Shown in pieces: positions 8,262 to 16,698 of a stretch of DNA of 64,000 bases. The position numbers were made by a program, and so were the translations under genes. The notes below the pieces were generated by a model, which saw only the letters and a program-made list of their open reading frames with translations, was not told the DNA's origin and searched no databases. Each line of letters begins with the position of its first letter. Position 1 is the first letter of the stretch. Origin of the DNA: Pseudomonas sp. P8_229 (GTDB lineage Bacteria > Pseudomonadota > Gammaproteobacteria > Pseudomonadales > Pseudomonadaceae). Where the stretch lies: the NCBI RefSeq assembly GCF_034008635.1, contig NZ_CP125378.1:6076501-6140500 (forward strand). The letters run 5' to 3'.

Positions 8262-10676
8262 TCAGAAATCGACAGTTGCCGACAGTAATAAAGTGCGCGG
8301 TGAGCCTTGGGAGAACGCGCCGTAGGAGGCGACGCCCGACCAGTACTCGTGATCGAACACGTTCTGCACGGTGGCGCGAAACGTGGTCGGTCGTTCGTCG
8401 ATGCGTGTGGTGTAGCGCGCGCCGACGTCGAAGCGGGTCCAGTCATCGAGTTTCTGCGTGTTGGCCTGGTTGACGTACTGGCTGCCGGTATGGATCGCCC
8501 CTCCGGTGAGCGTCAGTCCCTCGACCCACGAGGTGTCCCATTCGGCCCACAGATTGGCTTGCACCTCGGGTACGCCCACGGGTTTATTGCCACGGTTGCC
8601 GGCCACCGAGGTTTTGCTCAGTTGTGCGTCAAGCAGGGTCACGCCACCGAGCAGTCGCGTGCCCGGCACGACTTCGCCGAACACATTCAGCTCAAGCCCG
8701 CGATTGCGTTGCTCGCCCTGCACCGAAAACACCCCGCAAGCCAGTTCGCCGCTGGGTTTGGTGATCTGAAACAGGGAGAGGGTGGACGTGAAGGTGCCGT
8801 AATCGGCCTTGACCCCGAGTTCGTGCTGACGGGAGATGTAGGGGGCAAAGATTTCGCCGGCGTTCGATGCCGTGGAGGGGGCAATGTCGCCCTTGCTCAG
8901 GCCTTCGATGTAGTTGTAGTAAAACGAAACGTGGTCCCATGGCTTGATCACCGCGCCATAGAGCGGCGTGGCCCGGCCGTCGTCGTAGGACGTGGTGACG
9001 ACCCCGGCGGCGTTGTAGTTGTCGGACTTGATGTGCTGCTGGCGTACGCCGACGGTCAGTTGTACCCGGTCATCGAGTACCGACAGGGTGTCGGCCAGCG
9101 CCACGCCGGTCAGTTCGCTGTCGGAGACTTTTGGCGTGTCCGGCTTGGGGATGTACGGTTTTGGGCGATCCACCGGGTGATAGATATTCGACAGGATCGG
9201 CGCACCGGAAATGATCCCGCGCGACAGCACATCGCGATAACGGCTGACCTGCAGGGATGTGCGGTGACTGATCGGCCCGGTGTCGAATCGCAGGCGCGCA
9301 CCGGCGTCAACGGTGTAGCGCTCGACTTCGAACTTGTAATAGCCGGGAATCGACGAGGTATCGCCCGCCGCGTTGATGATGGTCGGGGTCTGGTCGGACA
9401 TCCGCGCGACATCCGACTTGCCGCCGCCGGCATGGGCGAACACCGTGAGGGCGTCGCTGAGGTCGTATTCGCCACTGAGCAGCGCGGATTTGTCACGGGT
9501 TCGCGACCAGCCCCAGTCCTGGCTGACATTGATGCGGCCATTGGCTGCCGACGGAATGTCCACGCCCGGGGCGATCAGGAAGGGCCGTGATGCGGCGTCG
9601 AAGCGTTCTTCCTGATTGAGCCAGTCGAAGCTGGTGCGCAGGCGTTCGCCTTGATAGTCAAGGGACAGGGCGCCGATATCGACATGGCGCGATTGATCGT
9701 CGATGGCGGCATCGCCCAGTTGCGTGCTGCCATTGAGGCGCACGCCGAATCGACGCTCCTCGCCAAAACGCCGGCTGACGTCGAGGTGGCCGCCCAGCTG
9801 TGAGTTCATCGCGTAGCTGGTGGTGACACGGGTCAGGTCCTCATCAAGGGAACGCTTGGGTACCACGTTGATCACACCGCCGACCGCGTTGTTCGGCGAC
9901 ATGCCGTAGAGCAGGGCGCCGGGGCCCTTGACCAGCTCGATACGCTCGGCGTATTCGGTGAACACCCGGTAGTTGGGCGCCACGCCGTACACGCCGTCGA
10001 ATGCCAGTTCACCGAGGTTGCCTTCACCGACGGGAAAACCACGGATGAAAAACGAGTCGACGATGCCCCCGGTCTGGCCCGTGGAGCGCACCGAAGAATC
10101 GCGCTCCAGAACATCACCCACGGTGACCGCCTGTTGGTCCTTGATCAGTGTCGAGGTGTAGGTGCTGATGCTGAAAGGCGCGTCCATCACATCGGTATTG
10201 CCGAGGATCCCCAGGCGCCCGCCATTGGCCACCTGGCCGCCGGCGTACACCGGTGGCAAGGCATCGGCGGTTTTTTCGCTGCCGATCACGGCGGTTTCGT
10301 CCAGGGTCAGTCGGCGCTGTACCAGGGTGTAGCTGCCGTCGCTGCGCAACACCATGTCCAGACCACTGCCCTCGAGCAAGCGATTGACCGCGTCCCGGGT
10401 CGAGAACTGGCCGATCAGCGCAGGGCTGTTCAGGCCCTCGGTCAACGTTGGCTGAAACGACAGGGCAATACCGGCATCCACGGCAAAGTTCGACAGGGTC
10501 GCGCCCAGCGGCCCTGCGGGAATGTTGTAGGCACGCACCGCAACAGTGTCCAGTTGCACCGGCATGCCTGCCACAACCAGCGGGCTGACGGCCGCGATCA
10601 GGGCAAGGCTGAGCAACGCACTGCGAATAACTGGTTTGAACTGACGATCCGGACGCAGAGGGCGTGCAGCGAGCAT
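8262..10676 (-). CDS. TonB-dependent siderophore receptor with N-terminal signalling (STN) domain
   Basis: An outer-membrane receptor of 804 residues. After a signal-like N-terminus, residues of about 48-125 form an STN/secretin domain (AYNIPAGPLGATLSNFAVDAGI, then FSTRDAVNRLLEGSGL), used by FecA-type transducers to contact an anti-sigma factor. The plug follows (TVGDVLERDSSVRSTGQTGG, RGFPVGEGNLGELAFDGVYG), then a 22-strand barrel ending in ATVDF with the terminal phenylalanine. It lies just downstream of fecI-fecR genes, so it is the likely inducer-sensing receptor. It is a close paralogue of the receptor at 22385-24625, which lacks the STN domain, and the same promoter-like motif precedes both. 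Confidence 0.92.
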   Translation of the reverse strand: MLAARPLRPDRQFKPVIRSALLSLALIAAVSPLVVAGMPVQLDTVAVRAYNIPAGPLGATLSNFAVDAGIALSFQPTLTEGLNSPALIGQFSTRDAVNRLLEGSGLDMVLRSDGSYTLVQRRLTLDETAVIGSEKTADALPPVYAGGQVANGGRLGILGNTDVMDAPFSISTYTSTLIKDQQAVTVGDVLERDSSVRSTGQTGGIVDSFFIRGFPVGEGNLGELAFDGVYGVAPNYRVFTEYAERIELVKGPGALLYGMSPNNAVGGVINVVPKRSLDEDLTRVTTSYAMNSQLGGHLDVSRRFGEERRFGVRLNGSTQLGDAAIDDQSRHVDIGALSLDYQGERLRTSFDWLNQEERFDAASRPFLIAPGVDIPSAANGRINVSQDWGWSRTRDKSALLSGEYDLSDALTVFAHAGGGKSDVARMSDQTPTIINAAGDTSSIPGYYKFEVERYTVDAGARLRFDTGPISHRTSLQVSRYRDVLSRGIISGAPILSNIYHPVDRPKPYIPKPDTPKVSDSELTGVALADTLSVLDDRVQLTVGVRQQHIKSDNYNAAGVVTTSYDDGRATPLYGAVIKPWDHVSFYYNYIEGLSKGDIAPSTASNAGEIFAPYISRQHELGVKADYGTFTSTLSLFQITKPSGELACGVFSVQGEQRNRGLELNVFGEVVPGTRLLGGVTLLDAQLSKTSVAGNRGNKPVGVPEVQANLWAEWDTSWVEGLTLTGGAIHTGSQYVNQANTQKLDDWTRFDVGARYTTRIDERPTTFRATVQNVFDHEYWSGVASYGAFSQGSPRTLLLSATVDF

Positions 10677-10720
10677 GAATGGATGGACCTATAAACAGGA
10701 CGGTAGAGTGCTTCTCCCTA

Positions 10721-10754
10721 CAAGCCAGTCGAGATCAGAAAAAGTATCACCGGA
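10721..10754 (-). promoter_or_regulatory. Candidate ECF-sigma promoter of the STN receptor
   Basis: On the minus strand the sequence reads GGTGATACTTTTTC, five variable bases, then TCGACTGGC. The same 28-base arrangement with 24 identical positions precedes the second receptor at 22311-22338. In both cases the motif ends about 45 bases before the start codon. The shared position and sequence between non-adjacent paralogues suggest a promoter read by the FecI-type sigma factor encoded just upstream. Ancestral duplication of the whole upstream region is the alternative explanation. Confidence 0.55.
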
Positions 10755-10774
10755 TCGGTAAATGTTTTTTTGAT

Positions 10775-11752
10775 TCAGGCGGGGGAAAGCATGACCCAGA
10801 AGCCATTCAAATGGCCGCTGACAAGGATCGGGTAGGTTTGCGCGAGCATGTTCAAGGTGCGCTGGGTGTCGCTGATGGGGTAGGCGCCGGACACACGCAG
10901 ATCGGCAATCGCCGGGTCGAGGCGCACAAACCCACGGCGATAGCGCGTCAACTCGCCGACGAAGTCCGCCAAGCGCATTTTGTCGGCCATCAGCATGCCC
11001 TGCGCCCAGGCGCCGACGTAGCGCTCGGCGACGCTGACCTGGCCGAAGGTATGCGCCGAAAAATCGGTACGTTGCCCGGCATTGACAATCAGTGGCGTCC
11101 CTTGGCGATTTTCCGCCAGCTCGACTTTTACCGCGCCTTCGAGTACCGCAAGGTGAGTGCGCGGTTCCAGCTCTCGAACGGTGAAGCGCGTGCCCAGCGC
11201 CTGCATGCGGCCCTGGCGGGTGCTGACCAGGAATGGACGGGGCTTCGGCGATTTGTCCGTTGCGGTTTGCACCAGTATTTCGCCTTCGCGCAGATGAATG
11301 AGCCGTTGATTGGCATCGAACAGGACGTCGATGGCGGTGGCGGTATTCAAAGTGATTTTCGAACCGTCGGCCAGGGTCAGCGCGCGTTGCTGGCCAACAG
11401 CGGTGCGATAGTCGGCCGACCATTGCTGAGACTCTGCCAGCTTCCAGCTGCCCCAGCCGACCGGCAGGATCGCCAGGATCATCGCCAGTTTGCCCAGTGC
11501 CGCACGGCGCTCAGGGCTGCTCGGACGATCAAGCGACGACATCGCCAACGACGGTGGCAGCCCACCGAGTTTGCTCTGCAGCAACTGCGCCCGCGCCCAG
11601 GCGCGACTGCGTTCAGGGGTGCTGGTTTTCCAGTATTCCCATTCGGCTCGCTCAGTGTCGCTGAGTTCGCCTTCACTAAAGCGGATCAGCCAGTCGGCCG
11701 CCTCCTCAAGGGCTTGTTGATCGGGATGAGGCTGACTGCGCAGGGTGAGCAT
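10775..11752 (-). CDS. fecR: FecR-type anti-sigma/sigma regulator
   Basis: A 325-residue FecR homologue. Residues 14-50 form the cytoplasmic DUF4880 segment (EEAADWLIRFSEGELSDTE... W..W). One membrane helix (LAMILAILPVGWGSW) crosses at about residues 88-102. The periplasmic part contains the FecR core (YRTAVGQQRALTLADGSKITLNTATAI, then LREGEILVQ and ALGTRFTVREL). It would relay the occupied state of the STN receptor to the adjacent sigma factor. Its ATG follows the sigma-factor stop directly, with GGAG inside the end of the sigma gene as ribosome site, so the two are coupled. Confidence 0.9.
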   Translation of the reverse strand: MLTLRSQPHPDQQALEEAADWLIRFSEGELSDTERAEWEYWKTSTPERSRAWARAQLLQSKLGGLPPSLAMSSLDRPSSPERRAALGKLAMILAILPVGWGSWKLAESQQWSADYRTAVGQQRALTLADGSKITLNTATAIDVLFDANQRLIHLREGEILVQTATDKSPKPRPFLVSTRQGRMQALGTRFTVRELEPRTHLAVLEGAVKVELAENRQGTPLIVNAGQRTDFSAHTFGQVSVAERYVGAWAQGMLMADKMRLADFVGELTRYRRGFVRLDPAIADLRVSGAYPISDTQRTLNMLAQTYPILVSGHLNGFWVMLSPA

Positions 11753-12268
11753 TCACTCCACCAGCAGCAGGCATTGCACGAAGGCTTGCTTCATGTAGCG
11801 TTTGACGGTGATCAGCGACACGCCCAACTGTTCGGCGATGTCGTCGTATTTGAGGCCGCTGATCTGCGAAAGCAGGAACGCACGTTTGACCAATGGCGGC
11901 AGCGCATCGAGCATCGCGTCGATTTCGTGCAGGGTCTCCAGCACCATGAAACGCAATTCCGGCGAAGGTACTTCCTGCGCAGGTACGTGGGCGAGAGCGT
12001 CCAGATAGGCGCGTTCCAGCGCCTTGCGCTGATACCAGTTGACCAGAATGCCCTTGGCCACACAGCTCAGATAGGCCCGCGGTTGCTCGATGACGGTGAC
12101 TTGCGAGGCGAGGATGCGTGTGAAGGTGTCCTGCGCCAGGTCCGCCGCATCCATGGCGTTACCCAGTTTTTTTCTCAGCGTCGCGTACAGCCAGCCATGA
12201 TGGCCGCTGTACAGGGCTTCGATCGCGCGCAGGTGATTGTCGTTGTTCGCGGGAAGGGTTTGGCTCAT
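11753..12268 (-). CDS. fecI: ECF sigma factor, FecI type
   Basis: About 171 residues with region 2 (LYSGHHGWLYATLRKKLGNAMDAADLAQDTFTRIL) and region 4 (LPPLVKRAFLLSQISGLKYDDIAEQLGVSLITVKRYMKQA), the normal layout of iron-starvation ECF sigma factors. It would direct transcription of the receptor gene downstream and perhaps of the second receptor at 22385. The start is ATG 12268; an upstream ATG at 12280 is possible. A Fur-box-like palindrome lies immediately upstream at 12285-12308, so expression is probably iron-repressed. Confidence 0.92.
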   Translation of the reverse strand: MSQTLPANNDNHLRAIEALYSGHHGWLYATLRKKLGNAMDAADLAQDTFTRILASQVTVIEQPRAYLSCVAKGILVNWYQRKALERAYLDALAHVPAQEVPSPELRFMVLETLHEIDAMLDALPPLVKRAFLLSQISGLKYDDIAEQLGVSLITVKRYMKQAFVQCLLLVE

Positions 12269-12284
12269 GGCTGCAGGCATTCAT

Positions 12285-12308
12285 GCAATTGAGAAGTATT
12301 CCCAATGC
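12285..12308 (-). promoter_or_regulatory. Fur-box-like palindrome upstream of fecI
   Basis: Read on the minus strand, the site contains ATTGGGAATACTTCTCAAT flanked by GC on both sides. It matches the Pseudomonas fecI-type Fur box AATGAGAATAATTCTCATT at 15 of 19 positions, with near-perfect dyad symmetry. It begins 17 bases before the chosen fecI start, a usual place for Fur repression. This is pattern matching only, but the context agrees. Confidence 0.65.
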
Positions 12309-12353
12309 TAGTTTACAAACTGGCTCTGACGCAAGCGCCGATTGGTGTCCTGT

Positions 12354-13538
12354 TCAGGCGTATGGCAGTTGCCGCAGGGCTGCAATCATCGTGTCGATTT
12401 CCGCCTCGGTGTTGTACGCGTGCAGTGATGCGCGACTGACTTCAAGCAAGTCTCTGTGCTGCATGTCGAGCAGGGTCGAACCGCAGGTCGAGGTTGTGAC
12501 GTTGATGCGTTTACCTTGAGCAGCCAGCCACTGCTGAACCTGCACGGCGCTGCTATCGCGATGCGTGAAGGTGACGATGCCGGACTTGACCGCGCCGAGG
12601 TCTCGCGGGGTGATGCCCGGAACGTCGGACAGTTGCTGGCGCAGGTACTCCGCCAGGTGCTGAATTCGCAACCACATCGGTTCGATACCTTGCGCCAGCG
12701 CGTATTCCACCGCCGCACCAAGGCCCAGTTTGGCCGCGACGTTGCATTCCCAGTTTTCGAAACGCCGCGCGTCCGGGCGGATTTCGAAACTGTCAGCGGT
12801 TTGCAAAGAAGCCGCATGCAAGTCGAGGAATGCCGGCTCAAGGTTCTGACACAACCCGCGTTCGACATACAGAAATCCCATGCCACGCGGCCCGCGCAAG
12901 TATTTGCGGCTGGTGGCGGCGAGCATGTGGCAACCGATTTTCTGCACATCGATCGGCATCTGCCCGACACCCTGGCAGGCATCGAGCAGAAACAGCACGC
13001 CGGCCGCACGAGCGAGGGCGCCTATCTGTTCGATGGGTTGCACCGGCCCACCATTGGTGGCGATCACGGGCAGGGAAATCAGTGCGACCCGATCATCGGC
13101 AAGCATGTCCTTGAGCGACGATAACGAGACCTGGCCCCGTTCATCATTGGGAATGACGCGTATCTCGATGCCACGCTGCTGCTGCAATTGCAGGTATGGA
13201 ATATAGTTGCCGGCGTACTCGGTGGTCGAGGTCAGCACCACATCGCCCGGTCGCAATGGCAACGAATAGAACGCCATGTCCCAGGCGCGCGTCGCGTTTT
13301 CGATGACCGCGATTTCATCGGGTTGTGCGTTGATCAGGCGGCCAATGGTGCCATAGACATTTTCCACTTCGGCTGAGCACTGTCCGGCGGCTTCGTACCC
13401 GCCAAGATTCGCTTCAAGATGAATGTGCCGGGTCATGGCCTCGATCACCGGCGCGGGCATCAGCGCCGCACCGGCATTGTTGAAATGGATCAGATGCGCG
13501 ACAGCGGGGGTGTCGGCGCGCAGTTGTTCAATGTTCAA
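12354..13538 (-). CDS. Class V PLP-dependent aminotransferase/epimerase-like enzyme
   Basis: A 394-residue fold-type I PLP enzyme of the class V group (cysteine desulfurase, isopenicillin N epimerase and EgtE relatives). FNNAGAALMPAPV is at the N-terminus, LLDACQGVGQMPIDV holds the PLP-pyridine aspartate, and the Schiff-base lysine is in TSRKYLRGPRGMGFLYV. The start is TTG at 13538 behind a good AGGAGT. It sits at the end of the siderophore biosynthetic genes, before fecI. It may transaminate or epimerise an amino-acid building block; resemblance to the epimerase group would allow a D-configured residue. The exact reaction cannot be read. Confidence 0.75.
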   Translation of the reverse strand: MNIEQLRADTPAVAHLIHFNNAGAALMPAPVIEAMTRHIHLEANLGGYEAAGQCSAEVENVYGTIGRLINAQPDEIAVIENATRAWDMAFYSLPLRPGDVVLTSTTEYAGNYIPYLQLQQQRGIEIRVIPNDERGQVSLSSLKDMLADDRVALISLPVIATNGGPVQPIEQIGALARAAGVLFLLDACQGVGQMPIDVQKIGCHMLAATSRKYLRGPRGMGFLYVERGLCQNLEPAFLDLHAASLQTADSFEIRPDARRFENWECNVAAKLGLGAAVEYALAQGIEPMWLRIQHLAEYLRQQLSDVPGITPRDLGAVKSGIVTFTHRDSSAVQVQQWLAAQGKRINVTTSTCGSTLLDMQHRDLLEVSRASLHAYNTEAEIDTMIAALRQLPYA

Positions 13539-13553
13539 AAGCAGACTCCTTGA

Positions 13554-14798
13554 TCAGTCCCCCGGCGGGGCTGCACTCGGTTGCATCACCGCGGGCCAGT
13601 AACGCAGGGCGACAATCGGGATCAGCGCCACCACGTAGGCCAGGCAAACGAACAGATAGGTGTATTGCAAGCCGTAGACCTGACTGAGCAGGCCACCGGC
13701 GGAAATCCCGGCAATCGAGGCAAACTGCGCAGTGCCCTGTGCGATTCCTAGCACATGACCCTGCTGCGAACTGTCAGCGGTTTTCGAGATCAAGGCCATC
13801 AGCACTGGCGTGGTAGCCCCCAGCAATACGCCCCAGATGAAGTAGGCGACCACAAACACCAGCGGATTGCGCGTGACGCCCGCCACAGCAGTGAGGGCGA
13901 TGCAGCCGATGACGATGTAAGTGATGCGGTGCAGGGTGTCCTGCTGGCTCCGGTGTTCGAAATAGCGCGACCAGGCCGTGGCCGACAGAATAAAACCCAG
14001 TGCCAGCAAGCCGTAGCACAGGCCGACCACCGAATTGCTGACCTCGAACACCGAGCTGACATACAGCGAGAACGAGGTCTGCGGCAGCATCCGCGCCAAC
14101 AGCAGTATGCCCATTACCCCGAGCAGCGACAGCAATGGCGAACCTTGCCAGAGATTGCCGGAACGGCGCACAGGGGCGGCGTTGTCCGCGACCGGCGCTT
14201 TTTTCACCGGCGGTACGTCCGGCAAGGTCACAGCAGCGATCACCGTGCACACGGCGCACAGTACCGAAGCAATGATGTTGATCCAGAAGAACGTCGCGTA
14301 GTCGAGAATCAACCCGCCGACCACCGCGCCGAGCAACGAGCCGACGTTGGTGGAGATTTGCAGGATGGCGAACAATCGCGCTCGCCGCGAAGGGGCCTCG
14401 ATACTGACCCCGTAAGCCTGTGCCGGGGCAATGTAGCCGGCGAAGGCGCCCTGCAGAAAACGCAGGATCAGAATGACCCAGATATCACTGAAGAGGGCCA
14501 GCCCAAGCTGGGTCAATGACAAGCCGGCGAGGGCGCGGATCATCATCAACTTGTGGCCGTAGCGATCGCCGATACGGCCCCAGAATGCACTGGTCAGAAT
14601 AATGCCCAGCATCGGTCCGACATACACGGCGATGCTGGCGAAGCTGAAAACCGACTCCGAAGTCGTCAGTCCACGCAGGTGGACAGGCCAGAACGGCCCG
14701 CTCATTTCCATCGCGCCCATGGACACTAACTGGATCGCAAATAGAAGATAAATCAGGATTCTTACTCTCGAACCCTGGATGACACCTGCATGGGACAT
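13554..14798 (-). CDS. MFS transporter, probable siderophore exporter
   Basis: A 414-residue major facilitator protein with about twelve hydrophobic segments and the loop motif GRIGDRYGHKLMM between helices 2 and 3 (antiporter family G-x-x-x-D-R-x-G-R/H-K). It lies between the NIS synthetase gene (13 bases away) and the class V PLP gene in the same direction. Exporters of this family (SbnD, FslB, IucD-neighbour types) are normal in carboxylate siderophore loci, so secretion of the finished siderophore is the likely role. Confidence 0.85.
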   Translation of the reverse strand: MSHAGVIQGSRVRILIYLLFAIQLVSMGAMEMSGPFWPVHLRGLTTSESVFSFASIAVYVGPMLGIILTSAFWGRIGDRYGHKLMMIRALAGLSLTQLGLALFSDIWVILILRFLQGAFAGYIAPAQAYGVSIEAPSRRARLFAILQISTNVGSLLGAVVGGLILDYATFFWINIIASVLCAVCTVIAAVTLPDVPPVKKAPVADNAAPVRRSGNLWQGSPLLSLLGVMGILLLARMLPQTSFSLYVSSVFEVSNSVVGLCYGLLALGFILSATAWSRYFEHRSQQDTLHRITYIVIGCIALTAVAGVTRNPLVFVVAYFIWGVLLGATTPVLMALISKTADSSQQGHVLGIAQGTAQFASIAGISAGGLLSQVYGLQYTYLFVCLAYVVALIPIVALRYWPAVMQPSAAPPGD

Positions 14799-14811
14799 GA
14801 GTCTGCCTCGG

Positions 14812-16662
14812 TTAAACGCTAGCGAGCGGGTTGGTCAGGGTGTGCTGCAAACGATAGTTGCTGTACTGCATCATGTGCATGCGCAACAACGACCGGGTCG
14901 GCCATGGATCTTCGACGAACGCCTTGTGCTCGACTTCCCACAGAGCCGGCGCGACACGATCGCGCACAGCCTCGAAGGCCAGGTCGGTTTCCTCGCGCAA
15001 TACCTGCCACAACCGCGTGTTGTTCAAGCCGTATTCCTTGGTCAGCCACAGGGCCATTTCGTGCAGGTGCGTGAGGAACGCCGCATCCAGGACGAACATG
15101 CGCACCGGCTCGATATCGCCCGAGAATACGGTCGGCAGAATGCCCGGCTGCACATGCGGTTGCAGGCTGTAGCCGCGCTCTTCAAGCAGCGGCGCGTAAG
15201 TGCGGCCATCGCCGAAATCGCGGATCAGCAGACTACGTGCTTTGCCGTCGAGGGAAAACAGCACCATGGTGTTCTGCTGATGGGCTTCGAGGGCCACGCC
15301 GTACATCAGATAGATCGCCACCACCGGGTGAGTGACCACTTTCGCGTACTCACGGAACCAGCGCTCGACTTGTGCAGCGTCGGCGCGCACGCCATCACGC
15401 TCGATCAGATCGGTGAACAGCGGACGACCACTGCCCGGTAAACGGGTGAACAGCGACGCCACGGTAATCGGCAGGCAATCGTCGTTGCGTTGGAACGCAG
15501 GGGCACTGGCGCGATACACCACGGACAAGTGCCGGCCCGGATGATCGTCCTGAGTGACTGCGTTTTTGTAACGCACGCCGATTTCTTCCGGGAAGATTTC
15601 CAGGCGCTGATCAAAGCCGTTTTCAACCTCAAGAATCTTGCTGATCACAGTGCTGATGCGCGGGCCCATGTGAATCGATTTGGCTTGCAGGCTGCGCAGT
15701 TCGCTGGTCATCCACACGGCAATCGGCAGCTTGATCAGCGGCGCGCATTCATCCAGCAGCGGCATCATCGTGCGGTATGACATGGTCGGCAGGGCAGGAA
15801 GGACCGGGCCGTCGGTAATCAAAATGCCGTCGGCGATTTCTTGCGCGAAGTTTTTCAGCACGTAGGCCTGCAAATGCCAACCGTGGATTGGCAATGGCAA
15901 CCACTGGTTTTCGTCCAGCCCCTTGTTGTTCAGCGAGGATTTCCATTGTTCCCATTGCGCCGGGAAGTTTGCGGCGAACCAGGCGCGGTAATCGATCACG
16001 TGCGGCATGCTTTCGCTTTTCGCGTTGTCGGCGCGCAGTGCGGCGATGCGCAGCGGCACCTGCGCATTGAACTCGGGTGACAGTTGCTCGACTTCCTCAT
16101 CGCTCAGGCCCGGGCGCGCTTTCCATGTCGGGTAGTACGGATGGCCTTCCAGCGAACCCCACTGATCCAGAAGAATGGCAGCGTCCTTGGTTCTGGCGTG
16201 CTGGCGCAGGTAGTCGGTGAAGCTGTTGAGCCCGGCATCCGTGGTGGCCTGCTGCAGTCGTGCATTCCATTGCTGGCGATGTTGACGGGCGTGAGCGTCG
16301 TTGGTCAGGCTGTTTTCCATGTCGGCCTTGAGCCCGGCCACGCCTTCGTCAGTCGGTTCGAAGTCGAAGCTGTCGCGCAGCACATCGAGCATGTCCTGAT
16401 GGCTGGTGATGACCTGGCGAACGCCTTCGTCCGTCACCAGCACCACGTCACCGTCGTTGACCACCGTGTCGGCCGGGCCTTTGGCGATATCGGAAAAGGC
16501 CAGGTGAGCGCGGCCACCCTTGAGCGGGTAAGTGGCCTGGTTGCCCTCGACGCAAAAGCTCAGGGCCGAACGGTCGAGGATGTTTTCCGCAAAAAGGCAG
16601 CGAATCAGGCGGCGCATGGCGTTTTTGCGGGAGTAGGCGATCAGTGTCTTGAAGTCATCCAT
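14812..16662 (-). CDS. IucA/IucC-family NIS siderophore synthetase
   Basis: A 616-residue NRPS-independent siderophore synthetase that would join a carboxylic acid (usually citrate) to an amine or alcohol through an acyl-adenylate. Family marks include GHPYYPTWKARPGLS near residues 178-192, PIHGWHLQAY, PALPTMSYRTMMPL (ATP-binding segment) and the C-terminal FhuF-like part with HPVVAIYLMYGVALEAHQQNTM. It is the only such synthetase in the window, while staphyloferrin B and achromobactin loci have three. One enzyme would suffice for a two-citrate product such as rhizoferrin. It lies in a tight operon with the opine dehydrogenase upstream (36 bases) and the MFS exporter downstream. Confidence 0.92.
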   Translation of the reverse strand: MDDFKTLIAYSRKNAMRRLIRCLFAENILDRSALSFCVEGNQATYPLKGGRAHLAFSDIAKGPADTVVNDGDVVLVTDEGVRQVITSHQDMLDVLRDSFDFEPTDEGVAGLKADMENSLTNDAHARQHRQQWNARLQQATTDAGLNSFTDYLRQHARTKDAAILLDQWGSLEGHPYYPTWKARPGLSDEEVEQLSPEFNAQVPLRIAALRADNAKSESMPHVIDYRAWFAANFPAQWEQWKSSLNNKGLDENQWLPLPIHGWHLQAYVLKNFAQEIADGILITDGPVLPALPTMSYRTMMPLLDECAPLIKLPIAVWMTSELRSLQAKSIHMGPRISTVISKILEVENGFDQRLEIFPEEIGVRYKNAVTQDDHPGRHLSVVYRASAPAFQRNDDCLPITVASLFTRLPGSGRPLFTDLIERDGVRADAAQVERWFREYAKVVTHPVVAIYLMYGVALEAHQQNTMVLFSLDGKARSLLIRDFGDGRTYAPLLEERGYSLQPHVQPGILPTVFSGDIEPVRMFVLDAAFLTHLHEMALWLTKEYGLNNTRLWQVLREETDLAFEAVRDRVAPALWEVEHKAFVEDPWPTRSLLRMHMMQYSNYRLQHTLTNPLASV

Positions 16663-16698
16663 ATCAGCGGTCTGCTCGTCGAAAGTTGAGTAAAGAGA

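Noticed and set aside
10679..12292. 537-codon plus-strand frame opposite fecR-fecI
   Set aside because: The minus strand encodes a full sigma/anti-sigma pair; the plus frame has no family features.
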